Shown in pieces: positions 34,887 through 43,900 of a stretch of 64,000 nucleotides of DNA. How positions within the stretch are numbered: position 1 is the stretch's first letter; each line of letters begins with the position of its first letter. Source of the stretch: Nocardioides marinus (lineage in GTDB: Bacteria; Actinomycetota; Actinomycetes; Propionibacteriales; Nocardioidaceae); assembly GCF_013408145.1 (NCBI RefSeq), contig NZ_JACBZI010000001.1, positions 868,001-932,000 of the forward strand. Reading direction: 5' to 3'. The notes beneath the pieces are model-generated. The model was not told where the DNA came from and did no database searches. It was given only the letters and a program-made list of their open reading frames with translations. The translations under genes were made by a program, and so were the position numbers.

Positions 34887-35392
34887 GGCGGTGGGGGCCG
34901 TCGTCCTGGCTGCTGCGCGGGCTGGTGGCCGCCGGGCCGTCGGCCGCGCTGGCCCTGGCGCTGCCGGCCGGCGCCCCGCCGGGGTGGGTGTGGGGCGTCC
35001 TGGCCGTGTGCTCGGTGTGGTGGGCGGTGCGACCCGAGGGCCCCGCCGGCGTGCTGTGCCTGGTCGGGGTCGCCGGCTGGTGGGCGTGGGCGGAGCCGGG
35101 CCTGCCGCCGGCCGTCGTGCCCGCGGCCGCCCTGCTGCTGGTCGCGCACGTCGCCGCCCTGGTGCTGGGCTACGGCCCGGTGGACCTGCGGCCGGGGCAC
35201 GAGGTGCTGGAGCTGTGGGGACGTCGCGCCCTGCTCCTCGCGGGGTCGGCGCTGCCGGTGTGGGCCGTGGGGACGGTGCTCCTCGACGCCGGCCGGCCTC
35301 CCGGCTGGGTGTGGCCGCTCGCGGGTGTCCTGGTGGCGGCCGGCGGCCTGCTGGCGGCGTACGTCGCCGTGGGGGAGAGGATCGAGGGGTGA
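34883..35392 (+). CDS. Small polytopic membrane protein
   Basis: A 169-residue protein, almost entirely hydrophobic with Trp-rich segments (about five helices), for example GVLAVCSVWWAV and GVAGWWAWAEPG. No motif was recognised. It overlaps both neighbours by four bases and is the last clear member of the DUF4129/MoxR/DUF58 operon. It is perhaps a membrane anchor for the complex. Confidence 0.7.
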   Translation: MRRWGPSSWLLRGLVAAGPSAALALALPAGAPPGWVWGVLAVCSVWWAVRPEGPAGVLCLVGVAGWWAWAEPGLPPAVVPAAALLLVAHVAALVLGYGPVDLRPGHEVLELWGRRALLLAGSALPVWAVGTVLLDAGRPPGWVWPLAGVLVAAGGLLAAYVAVGERIEG

Positions 35393-35715
35393 GGCACCCG
35401 GAGGACTACGTCGAGGCCGTGCTCGCCTGCGTGGAGGCCGTGCCCCGGGGACGGGTGACGACCTACGGCGCGATCGCCGACGCCGTGGGACGCTACGGCC
35501 CGCGTCGGGTCGGCAACGTGATGTCGACCCACGGCGGGGGCGTGCCCTGGTGGCGCGTCGTGCGCGCCGACGGCTCCCTCCCGGACAGCCACCACGACAC
35601 CGCGCGCCAGGCCTACCTGGAGGAGGGCACCCCGCTGCGTCGCTCGGGCGCGGTGGACATCCGCGCGGCCTTCTGGCAGCCACCGGGAGTTCCACCCGCT
35701 CCGGACGTCGCCTAG
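35389..35715 (+). CDS. Alkyltransferase-like protein (MGMT family without the reactive Cys)
   Basis: A 108-residue protein corresponding to the DNA-binding C-terminal domain of O6-alkylguanine methyltransferase. It has VPRGRVTTYGAIADAVG, then RRVGNVMS and VPWWRVVRADG. In true repair enzymes the last block is PCHRV; here Cys is replaced by Trp, as in alkyltransferase-like (ATL) proteins. Those bind O6-alkylguanine and hand it to nucleotide excision repair. It starts by GTGA overlap with the membrane protein gene, and its TAG stop is part of the next promoter. Confidence 0.87.
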   Translation: MRHPEDYVEAVLACVEAVPRGRVTTYGAIADAVGRYGPRRVGNVMSTHGGGVPWWRVVRADGSLPDSHHDTARQAYLEEGTPLRRSGAVDIRAAFWQPPGVPPAPDVA

Positions 35716-35718
35716 TCT
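35713..35718 (+). promoter_or_regulatory. -10 hexamer inside the ATL stop
   Basis: TAGTCT, whose TAG ends the ATL gene. The downstream PucR-type gene begins at 35750 with GAGGAG before it, so the transcript would have a leader of about 25 bases. Confidence 0.45.
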
Positions 35719-35749
35719 CTGCCCCCTGCGACGTTGTGAGGAGAGCACC

Positions 35750-36538
35750 GTGCGTAGGCAGATCTCGGACCACCAGCACGACGCGTACGTCGGGCACCTG
35801 TTGCGTGACGTGCTGTCCGGCCGTGCCCCGCAGGACGTGCTGGCCGAGCTCGGGCTCGACGACGAGCGGGCCGCGACGCACTGGGTGGTGCTGGTCGCGA
35901 GGCTGGACCGTCCGGCCGAGGACCGGCAGGCCGAGCAGGCGCACTTCGCTGCCGCCTGGCGCTCGGCCACCGATCGGCTCGACTCCCACGCACCGTGCGC
36001 GGACCTCGCCTCCGAGGTGGTGGCGCTGCTCCCGCTGGCCGGTGAGCCGTCGGTGCGCAGGGCCGGTGAGGAGCTCGTGCAGCGCGCGGTCGCCACGGTG
36101 GCCGGCGAGGTCGGGGAGTTCACCTGCGGGGTCAGCCGGGCCGCCCGGGTCACGGGCCTGCCCGCGGCGTACGAGCAGGCGGGCCGGGCCGTCGAGGTGG
36201 GCCGACGCGTGCACGGCGGCGGGGTGACCGCGTTCTTCGACGACCTCGGCCTGGACCGGCTGCTGGCCTCGGTGCCCGACCGGGGGGAGCTGAGGGACTT
36301 CGCCCGCGACGTGCTCGGGCCGCTGGCCGACGAGGACCCCGAGTCCGAGGGCCTGCGGGTGACCCTGCAGGCGCTGCTGGACACCAACTTCAACGTGGCC
36401 GAGGCCGCGCGGGCGCAGTTCTTCCACTACAACACCATGCGCTACCGGCTGGCCAAGATCGAGCGGCTCGTGGGGCCGGTGAGCAGCGATGCCCGGGTCC
36501 GGCTCGACGTCGCGGTTGCCCTGCGGGTGTGGGGCTGA
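35750..36538 (+). CDS. PucR-type helix-turn-helix regulator
   Basis: A 262-residue protein. The C-terminal 60 residues are the PucR/CdaR-like HTH: LQALLDTNFNVAEAARAQFF, then HYNTMRYRLAKIERLVG and RVRLDVAVALRVWG. The N-terminal 150 residues resemble a GGDEF-like/sensor region without recognisable catalytic motifs. The GTG start has GAGGAG about 6 bases upstream. The target is unknown. The next gene, a SpoIIE phosphatase, starts 18 bases later with its own hexamer. Confidence 0.82.
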   Translation: MRRQISDHQHDAYVGHLLRDVLSGRAPQDVLAELGLDDERAATHWVVLVARLDRPAEDRQAEQAHFAAAWRSATDRLDSHAPCADLASEVVALLPLAGEPSVRRAGEELVQRAVATVAGEVGEFTCGVSRAARVTGLPAAYEQAGRAVEVGRRVHGGGVTAFFDDLGLDRLLASVPDRGELRDFARDVLGPLADEDPESEGLRVTLQALLDTNFNVAEAARAQFFHYNTMRYRLAKIERLVGPVSSDARVRLDVAVALRVWG

Positions 36539-36543
36539 CCTGC

Positions 36544-36555
36544 CACGATGTGGCC
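36544..36555 (+). promoter_or_regulatory. Leaderless-type promoter of the SpoIIE phosphatase
   Basis: CACGAT at 36544-36549, 6 bases, ATG at 36556. The identical hexamer and spacing precede the gene at 4154. Confidence 0.45.
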
Positions 36556-38112
36556 ATGCCGCCGTCCGCGCCCGACCCCTTCGCGCGCGCGGGCGCGCTG
36601 CGCGAGGAGTACGCCGACGTCGACTGGTCCGCGGGCCCGATGGGTGCGCCGGAGGCCTGGAGCCCGGCGCTGTGGGCCTCGCTCGGCCTGGTCTGGGGCA
36701 CCCGGTTCCCCGCGACCCTGCTGTGGGGGCCCGAGCTGGTGCTGCTCTACAACGAGGCCTACACCGAGCTGATCGGTGACAAGCACCCGGCGCTGGGTCG
36801 GCGCTGCGCCGAGGTCTTCCCCGAGGCGATGGGCACCATCGGCCCGCTGCTGGAGCAGGTGCGCGCCGGGGGCGAGGCGACCTGGAGCGAGGAGGTGCTG
36901 CTGCCGCTGCAGCGCGCCGGGTACGTCGAGGACTGCTGGTTCACCTGGTCCTACTCCGCCGTGCGGGGCCCCGACGGCGAGGTGGAGGGGGTCCTCGACA
37001 TCGCGGTGGAGGCGACGCCCGTGGTGCTCGCCCGGCGACGCAGCCACCTCGTGGCACAGCTGCTGGCGAGCCTGGAGGACGCGGCGACGGAGGCCGACGT
37101 GGTCGAGCGCACCCGCGCGGTGCTCGAGGCCGGCGACGACCTGGCCGAGGTGGCGCTGCCGCTGGGTGCGGCTCCCGGCGCCGGCCTGACCCTGGAGACC
37201 GGAGGGGACCCGCACCGCGGCGTGCTGTGCCGCGTCGAGGTGCCTCGCCGGCACGCCAGCACCCGCACCCGACACCTGAGGGGCCGGCTCAGCCCGCGGC
37301 TGCCCCTCGACCCGGCCTACACCGAGTTCCTGCGGACGGTGGCCGCCGGCGTGGGCGCCGCCCTGGACAGCGTGGCCACCGCGGAGTCCCAGCGCGCGAT
37401 CTCCGAGGCGCTGCAGCGCAGCCTGCTCACGCAGCCCCAGGCGGGGCACGCCCTCGAGGTGGCGGTGCGCTACCAGCCGGCCTCCCAGCAGGCGCGCGTC
37501 GGAGGCGACTGGTACGACTGCTACCCGTTGCCCGACGGTGCGGTGGCGGTCATGGTCGGCGACGTGGCCGGTCACGACCTGGCGGCGGCCGCGGCGATGG
37601 GTCAGCTGCGCAACCTCGCCCGCGGGGTCGCCTACTCCGCCGACGTGTGGCTGCCCTCGCAGGTGCTGCAGGACCTCGACCTGGCGATGGAGGGGCTGGG
37701 CATGGAGGTGGTCGCCACGGCGGTCGTCGCGGTGCTCGAGGAACAGGGGCCCGACGGCCAGCTCGTCCACTGGGCCAACGCCGGGCACCCGCCGCCGCTG
37801 CTGGTCACGGCGGGCGGCGGCGTACGGCTGCTGGACGAGGGGGCCGACCTGCTGCTCGGGCTCGACCCGTCGGCGCACCGGCTCGACCACCGGCTCGAGC
37901 TGGCGCCCGGGGACCTGCTGCTGCTCTACACCGACGGCCTGGTCGAGCGGCGCGGTGCCGACCTCGACGAGGGGCTGGCCTGGCTGGTGGAGACGGTGGG
38001 TGCGCACGCGCACCTGGGGCCCGAGGAGCTGTGCGACGTCCTGCTGCGCGAGGCGCTGACCCACGACGACGACCAGGTGCTGCTGGCGGTGCGGGCCCGC
38101 GGGCTGGGCTGA
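36556..38112 (+). CDS. PAS-linked SpoIIE/PP2C serine phosphatase
   Basis: A 518-residue signalling phosphatase. Residues 20-165 form a PAS-like sensor (LWGPELVLLYNEAYTELIGD, CWFTWSYSAVRGPDGEVEG). A divergent GAF-like linker follows, then the SpoIIE catalytic domain from about 300. Metal-binding motifs are RVGGDWYDCYPLPDG, VGDVAGHDLAAAAAMGQLR, NAGHPPPLL and LYTDGLVERRG. Such proteins dephosphorylate anti-sigma antagonists in partner-switching systems, but no STAS or RsbW gene is nearby. The ATG at 36556 is set by the hexamer; an in-frame start at 36529 is less likely. Confidence 0.9.
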   Translation: MPPSAPDPFARAGALREEYADVDWSAGPMGAPEAWSPALWASLGLVWGTRFPATLLWGPELVLLYNEAYTELIGDKHPALGRRCAEVFPEAMGTIGPLLEQVRAGGEATWSEEVLLPLQRAGYVEDCWFTWSYSAVRGPDGEVEGVLDIAVEATPVVLARRRSHLVAQLLASLEDAATEADVVERTRAVLEAGDDLAEVALPLGAAPGAGLTLETGGDPHRGVLCRVEVPRRHASTRTRHLRGRLSPRLPLDPAYTEFLRTVAAGVGAALDSVATAESQRAISEALQRSLLTQPQAGHALEVAVRYQPASQQARVGGDWYDCYPLPDGAVAVMVGDVAGHDLAAAAAMGQLRNLARGVAYSADVWLPSQVLQDLDLAMEGLGMEVVATAVVAVLEEQGPDGQLVHWANAGHPPPLLVTAGGGVRLLDEGADLLLGLDPSAHRLDHRLELAPGDLLLLYTDGLVERRGADLDEGLAWLVETVGAHAHLGPEELCDVLLREALTHDDDQVLLAVRARGLG

Positions 38113-38186
38113 GGACGGGGCACGAGGTCGGCTAGTCTCGGGCGCGCCCGACCCGCCGCTGACCAGCCCTCTCCCAGGAGGACACC

Positions 38187-39086
38187 ATCGCTCCCCGTCC
38201 CGACGGTGACCCGCTGACCGCCCCGCACGGCACCCTCCCGATCGGGGTCGTGGTGGCCGGCGTGCAGAAGGCCGGCACGAGCACGCTCTACCGCGTCCTG
38301 GTCTCGCACCAGTCGATCGCGCGCGCCCCGCAGAAGGAGTGGCACTTCTTCGACGACGAGTCGCGGGACTGGGCCGACCTCGACTTCACCGGCTACGAGG
38401 TGGCCCGCCGCGGCCCGCGGGCCAGGGCCACGATGTCGGTCGACGCGAGCCCGTCGTACCTGTTCTGGCCCGGCGCCCTGGAGCGGATCCGTGCCTGGAA
38501 CCCCGACGTCCCCCTCGTGCTGTGCTTCCGCGACCCCGTCGACCGGGCGTTCTCGCACTGGGTCATGAACTACACCCGCAGGCTGGCGCCGGAGGAGCGG
38601 ATCTCCTTCGCCGAGACCGTCCGCATCGGCTACGACCCGTCGTGGATCGGCAGCCGCCCCGAGGGATGGAGCGACAAGGACCTGCGGACCCGCTCGGTCG
38701 TGGGCCGCGGTCTGTACGGCGCGCAGCTGGCGCACGCGCAGTCGCTGTTTCCCGCCGAGCAGCTGCACCTGCTGGACTTCCACGAGTTCGTCCGCGACCA
38801 GCACGGCACGGCCGAGCGGCTGGTCGAGGCGCTCGGGCTGGCGCCGTACCAGAAGGTCGTCGAGCCGCAGGCCCGCTCGGCCTCGCGCACCGATCTCGAG
38901 GGCGAGGCGCCCACGGCCGAGGACATCGAGGTCCTGCTGGCGGCGTACGCGGAGGACCTGCCGTTGTTCGAGCGTCTCTCCGGCATCGACACGTCGGGCT
39001 GGACCACCTCGAAGCTGATCCGCGGCGAGCTGTCGCCGGCCGAGGTGGCGCAGAAGCTCGGTCGCAAGGCCGGGCTCATCTCCTGA
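38187..39086 (+). CDS. PAPS-dependent sulfotransferase, probable ATC start
   Basis: A 299-residue enzyme. The phosphosulfate loop GVQKAGTSTLYRVLVSH, WHFFDDE, the 3'-phosphate block VLCFRDPVDRAFSHWVMNY and GRGLYGAQLAHAQSLFP define a true sulfotransferase, more canonical than the island paralogs. The first conventional codons (GTG at 38247/38250) would start inside the first core strand and have no ribosome site. An in-frame ATC at 38187 stands 5-6 bases after a perfect AGGAGG, with no stop between, and adds 20 residues. A -10 TAGTCT near 38133 would give a short leader. The acceptor is unknown. Confidence 0.72.
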   Translation: MAPRPDGDPLTAPHGTLPIGVVVAGVQKAGTSTLYRVLVSHQSIARAPQKEWHFFDDESRDWADLDFTGYEVARRGPRARATMSVDASPSYLFWPGALERIRAWNPDVPLVLCFRDPVDRAFSHWVMNYTRRLAPEERISFAETVRIGYDPSWIGSRPEGWSDKDLRTRSVVGRGLYGAQLAHAQSLFPAEQLHLLDFHEFVRDQHGTAERLVEALGLAPYQKVVEPQARSASRTDLEGEAPTAEDIEVLLAAYAEDLPLFERLSGIDTSGWTTSKLIRGELSPAEVAQKLGRKAGLIS

Positions 39087-39142
39087 GGTTCGCCTGACGA
39101 CGCCCGTTCGGCGGACCCGCCGGTAACCACGAGACTGGCCGG

Positions 39143-39814
39143 GTGAGCCTCTACCGGACCCTGCACGCCGTGGTCCCGCCGGTCGCGAAGGCGATCTGGC
39201 GGCCCCGTGTCGAGGGGCTCGAGCACGTGCCTGCCACCGGCGGGGTGCTGCTGGCCAGCAACCACCTGTCCTTCGTCGACTCGGTGGTGATCCCGGTCGT
39301 CGTGCCGCGCAAGGTGGTCTTCCTCGCCAAGTCGGACTACTTCACCGGCACGGGGGTGAGGGGCGCGCTGTCCCGGGCGTGGTTCGAGGGGCTCGGGATG
39401 CTGCCGGTCGACCGCGACGACCCGCGTGCGGCGCTCGGCTCGCTGGACACCGCGCTGGAGGTGCTGGCCCGCGGCGAGGCGTTCGGCCTCTACCCGGAGG
39501 GGACGCGCTCGCGCGACGGTCGGCTCTACCGCGGGCGCACGGGTGTCGCCCACCTCGCGCTCACCGCGGGCGTCCCGATCGTGCCCGTGGGCCTGGTCGG
39601 CACCGAGAGGCTCCAGCCGGTCGGGTCGTCCCTGCCGCGGATCGTCCAGGTCGACGTCCGCTTCGGCGTCCCCATCGAGGTGGCGGGACGCTTCGAGGGC
39701 ATGGCGTCGGGCAAGGCACGGCGGGTGCTCACCGACGAGGTCATGGACGCCATCGCAGGCCTGACCGGCCAGGAGCGCGCGCCGGGCTACAACGAGCGGG
39801 CGCCCGACGCCTGA
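39143..39814 (+). CDS. 1-acylglycerol-3-phosphate acyltransferase family protein
   Basis: A 223-residue PlsC-type acyltransferase. The catalytic motif is NHLSFVDSVV (residues about 46-55), motif II LGMLPVDRDDPRAA, motif III YPEGTRSRDGRLYRG and motif IV VPIVPVGLVG. It probably makes phosphatidic acid or acylates a related lipid at the membrane. GAGACT stands 6 bases before the GTG at 39143. A large inverted repeat follows between this gene and the opposing AIM24 gene. Confidence 0.9.
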   Translation: MSLYRTLHAVVPPVAKAIWRPRVEGLEHVPATGGVLLASNHLSFVDSVVIPVVVPRKVVFLAKSDYFTGTGVRGALSRAWFEGLGMLPVDRDDPRAALGSLDTALEVLARGEAFGLYPEGTRSRDGRLYRGRTGVAHLALTAGVPIVPVGLVGTERLQPVGSSLPRIVQVDVRFGVPIEVAGRFEGMASGKARRVLTDEVMDAIAGLTGQERAPGYNERAPDA

Positions 39815-39835
39815 GCCGGGGCAGCCGCCGTCGTA

Positions 39836-39915
39836 CGAAGACAGGCACAACGGGCTCGACACCGAGATCCTCCCGCCTGCGAGGCCGGCCGGGGTGCGCT
39901 TGTGCCTGTGTTCGT
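39836..39915. repeat. 80-base element with 16-base inverted ends
   Basis: ACGAAGACAGGCACAA at the left end is complementary to TTGTGCCTGTGTTCGT at the right end with one mismatch, enclosing about 48 bases. It fills the gap between convergent genes. It may be a terminator or a MITE-like remnant; no target duplication is clear. Confidence 0.55.
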
Positions 39916-39917
39916 CC

Positions 39918-39934
39918 GACCGGCCTGGCCGGTC
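39918..39934. terminator. GACCGGCC palindrome after AIM24
   Basis: GACCGGCCTGGCCGGTC directly abuts the stop of the leftward AIM24 gene, a probable terminator. Confidence 0.5.
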
Positions 39935-40612
39935 TCAGCTCGAGGACGGCTTGGGCAGCTGCGGGATCAGCCAGGACAGGAAGGCGTCCTGGGAGCGGGT
40001 CTGGAGGTAGATCCGGCCGGGGCCGGTGAGGTCGCAGACCAGGCCCTCGCCGGAGAGCAGGGTGGACTTCCAGCCGCCGACGCGCCGCACGGCGTACTGG
40101 ACGCCGTCGGTCCAGGCGACCATGTGGCCGGTGTCGACGGTGTAGGTCTGCCCGGGCTGCAGGTCGATGTGGTGGATGGCGCCGTAGGAGGAGAGCACCA
40201 GCTCGCCCTGGCCGGCGACGCGGAGCATGAACAGCCCCTCGCTGGAGAAGAACGTCTTGCCGCCGCCCCACTGGGTGTCGACCTCGATGCCGGCGGAGGA
40301 GGCCAGGTAGGAGCCGGAGGTCACGAAGAGCTGGCCGTTGAGCGGCCAGGCGACGACGTCGCCGGGGAGCGAGGGGGCGACGTAGAGCTCGGCGCCGTCG
40401 ACCTGGGCGGTGAAGGTGTTGACGAAGAATGACTCCCCGCCCAGCACGGCACGCTTGAGGCCCTTGAGGACCCCGCCCTGGGTGGAGGTCTCCATGGCGA
40501 TGCCGGGAGACATCGCGAGCATCGCGCCCGACTCCGCACGGACGGCCTCGCCGGCGGCGAGGGTCAGCTTGGCGGTGGCGTAGGCGGGGGAGTAGAGGAC
40601 CTCGGTCTGCAT
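39935..40612 (-). CDS. AIM24/TIGR00266-family protein
   Basis: A 225-residue all-beta protein of the AIM24 family. Features are LTLAAGEAVRAESGAMLAMS, GGVLKGLKRAVLGGESFFVN, GAIHHIDLQPGQTYTVDTGH, and the end AFLSWLIPQLPKPSSS. The function is unknown; a tail interacting with membranes or partners has been proposed for relatives. The minus-strand TAGCGT at 40624-40619 lies 6 bases before the ATG, and its TAG is the stop of the PhoD-like remnant upstream. Confidence 0.88.
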   Translation of the reverse strand: MQTEVLYSPAYATAKLTLAAGEAVRAESGAMLAMSPGIAMETSTQGGVLKGLKRAVLGGESFFVNTFTAQVDGAELYVAPSLPGDVVAWPLNGQLFVTSGSYLASSAGIEVDTQWGGGKTFFSSEGLFMLRVAGQGELVLSSYGAIHHIDLQPGQTYTVDTGHMVAWTDGVQYAVRRVGGWKSTLLSGEGLVCDLTGPGRIYLQTRSQDAFLSWLIPQLPKPSSS

Positions 40613-40624
40613 GGTGCGACGCTA
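40613..40624 (-). promoter_or_regulatory. Leaderless-type promoter inside a relict stop codon
   Basis: Minus-strand TAGCGT (40624-40619), 6 bases, ATG at 40612. The TAG is the stop of the PhoD-like fragment. Confidence 0.6.
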
Positions 40625-40837
40625 GGGCAGATCGCTCAGGACGGCACCAGTCCAGCGCGACCGGACTCGACCACCCAGGTGGCGGGCGGTCGTGGCGGTG
40701 GCGCCCGGCTTCTCGACGAACGGCAACGTGCGGAAGTCCGCGGTCAGCAGGTCGGGGGTGAGGGTCGCCATCACGTAGCCGCGTCGGTTGCTGGTCCAGC
40801 GCAGGTGCGGGTTGGTGCGCAGCTCGCTCTCAGCGTG
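40622..40837 (-). pseudogene. C-terminal remnant of a PhoD-like alkaline phosphatase
   Basis: The minus strand encodes about 70 residues that read like the end of PhoD-type phosphatases. These include LRTNPHLRWTSNRRGYVMAT, then LTPDLLTADFRTLPFVEKPG and ATATTARHLGGRVR, ended by TAG. In intact proteins of this family the NPH, RRGY and D-R strands close a metallophosphatase domain of 450-550 residues. Here nothing upstream matches: the frame runs into the adnA promoter and then into antisense of adnA. So the 5' nine-tenths of the gene is missing. It is recognised from memory of the family only. Confidence 0.6.
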
Positions 40838-40894
40838 CCGGGGGACGAGTCGGTGAACGGGCCGGCCGGCGGACCGGCTGTCGGCGCCGGATGG

Positions 40895-40906
40895 TCTGAT
40901 GGGCCG
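40895..40906 (+). promoter_or_regulatory. Leaderless-type promoter of adnAB
   Basis: TCTGAT at 40895-40900, 6 bases, GTG at 40907. Confidence 0.45.
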
Positions 40907-43900
40907 GTGCCTGCGCCAGAGCCGTCCCGGGGGACCGACCAGACGTCGTACGTCCTGGTGCGCCCGGAGGCCCCGGGCACCTCGGTGCCCACCCTCGACG
41001 AGGACCAGCAGCGCGTCGTGGACCACGCCGGCGGGCCGATGCTGGTCCTGGCCGGCCCGGGCACCGGCAAGACCACCACGCTGGTCGAGGCGATCGCCCG
41101 GCGCATCGAGGACGGCGCCCGCCCCGAGCAGGTCCTGGCGCTGACGTTCTCGCGCAAGGCCGCCGAGCAGCTGCGCGACCGGGTGACCGCGCGCCTGGGG
41201 CGCACGATGAGCACCCCGCTGGCCTCGACCTTCCACTCCTTCGCCTACGGCCTGATCCGCGAGCTCGCGCCCGCCGAGCTCTACGAGTCGCCGCTGCGGC
41301 TGCTCTCGGCGCCGGAGAGCGACGTGGTGCTGCGCGAGCTGCTGGCGCACACGCCGGAGTCGGTGCGCTGGCCGTCCTCGCTCGACCACGCGCTGGGGAC
41401 CCGCGGCTTCGCCAAGGAGGTGCACGCCGTGCTCTCCCGCGCCCGCGAGAAGGGGCTGGAGGGGCACGAGCTGGCCCAGCTGGGGCGTGAGCACGGCGCG
41501 CCCGAGCTGGTCGCCGCGGGGCTGTTCCTGGACTCCTACCTCACCAACCTCGACGCGCAGGGCGCCACCGACTACCCCGACCTGATCCGGCGCGCGACGT
41601 TGGAGGCGGAGGTGCACCGCGACCAGCTGCGCGCGCGCCTGCGGCACGTCTTCGTCGACGAGTACCAGGACACCGACCCCGGTCAGGTCGCGCTCCTGCG
41701 GGCGCTGGCCGGCGACGGGCGCGACCTGGTGGTCGTCGGCGACCCGCACCAGTCGATCTACGCGTTCCGCGGTGCCGAGGTGCGCGGCATCTTGGAGTTC
41801 CCCACGCAGTTCCCCCGCTCCGACGGCAGCCCGGCCCCGGTCGTCGCCCTGCGCACCACCCGTCGCTTCGGGCCCCGCCTGCTCGTGGCCGCCCAGCGGG
41901 TGGCCGGCCGGCTCGGGCTCCCGGGCACCATCGACGAGTCGGCGCGTGAGGCCTTCCTGATGCCCCGCTCGCAGGCCCCGGTCGAGGGCCGGGTGGTCGT
42001 GCGGACCTTCGACACCGAGCGCGCCGAGGCCGAGCACCTCGCCGACCTGCTGCGCCGCGCCCACCTCGAGGACGGCATCGGCTGGGACGAGATGGCGGTG
42101 CTGGTGCGCTCGGGCCGCAGCTCCATCCCGCCACTGCGACGCGCGCTGGGTGCTGCCGGGGTGCCGGTCGAGGTCGCCAGCGACGAGCTGCCGCTGGTGC
42201 GCGACCCGGCGGTGCTGCCGCTGCTCGACGCCCTGCGCGCCGTGGTGCACCTGCACGAGGACGACCCGGCCCACCCCGACCACGTCGGCCCCGCCCGCGC
42301 CGAGGCGCTGCTGACCGGGCCGCTGGGCGGCCTCGACGCCGGAGACGTACGCCGGCTGGCGCGCCGCCTGCGGGCACGCGAGAAGGAGCGCGCCCACGCC
42401 GAGGAGCGCACGCCGCGACCCTCGCGCGACCTGCTGCGCGGGGCCGTGGTCGACCCGGCCGCCCTCGAGGGGCTGCCCTCGGGCGCCGAGGCACCCGAGG
42501 TCGACCGGGCTCGGGCGGTGGCCGACCTGGTGGCCGGGGCCCGTGCCGCGCTGGACGCGGGGGACTCCGCCGAGGAGCTGCTGTGGCGGCTGTGGTCCGG
42601 CACCGGGTGGCCCGAGCGGCTGCGTCGCCAGGTGGAGCAGGGCGGGGGAGCGGCACGACGCGCGCACCGGGACCTGGACTCCGTCTGCGCGCTGTTCGAG
42701 ATCGCCGCGCGGGCCGAGGAGCAGCGCGACCACCTCGGCGTGCGCGCCTTCCTCGACACCCTGGTGGCCCAGCAGATCCCCGCCGACACGCTGGCCGAGC
42801 GCGGGGCACGCGGTGCCGCCGTACGCCTGCTGACCGCGCACCGCTCGAAGGGCCTGGAGTGGCGGCTGGTGGTCATCGCCCACGTGCAGGCCGACGCGTG
42901 GCCCGACCTGCGCCGACGCTCGACGCTGCTGCAGGCCGACCGCATCGGCGCCGGCGAGCTGGTGCCACCGGTCTCGCGTCGCGAGCTGCTGCTGGAGGAG
43001 CGCCGGCTCTTCTACGTCGCCGCGACCCGAGCCCGTGAGCGCCTCGTGGTGACCGCGGTCGCCTCGCCCGACGACGAGGGCGAGCAGCCCTCGCGCTTCC
43101 TCGAGGAGCTCGGGGTGAGCATCGAGCCGGTCATCGGCCGGCCGCGTCGTCCCTTGTCGATGGACGGCCTGGTCGCCGAGCTGCGCCGCACCCTGGCCGA
43201 CCCCGCCACCAGCGAGCCGCTGCGGCAGGCCGCAGCCGTGCGGCTGCGTCGCCTCGCCGGGGAGCACGTCGGCTCCGGCTCCCACACCCGTCAGCTGGTG
43301 CCGCAGGCCGACCCCGCCTCCTGGTGGGGCACCCGGTCGGCCTCGCTCGCGGCCCAGCCGCTGCGTGACCCCGAGCAGCCGGTCTCGATCTCCGCCTCCG
43401 TGCTCGACGCCCTCGGCATCTGCCCGACCCGCTGGTTCCTCGCCGACGAGGCCGGCGGCATCGTCCGCGCCCACCAGTCGGCCAACCTCGGGCAGATGGT
43501 GCACGCCATCGCCGAGCGCGTGTCCGCGGGCGAGCTCGACGCCGGGCCCGACGAGGCCGGCCTGGCGCTGCTCATGGAGCAGGTCGACGCGGTGTGGAGC
43601 CGGCTGGAGTTCCGCACCCCGTGGTCACGGGCCCGCGAGCACGAGCGCATCCAGGTCGCGCTGGCCCGGTTCCTGCGCTGGCACCACGACAACCGCCGCC
43701 GCCTGGTCGGCACCGAGTCCCGGTTCACCACCGAGGTCGACCTGCCCGACGGGGAGCGGGTGCGCCTGATCGGCTACGCCGACCGCGTCGAGCTCGACCA
43801 CGACGGCCGGGTGGTGGTCGTCGACCTCAAGACCGGCCGCAACGCCCCCAGCCAGACCTCGGTGCAGTCCCACCTCCAGCTCGGCCTCTACCAGTACGCC

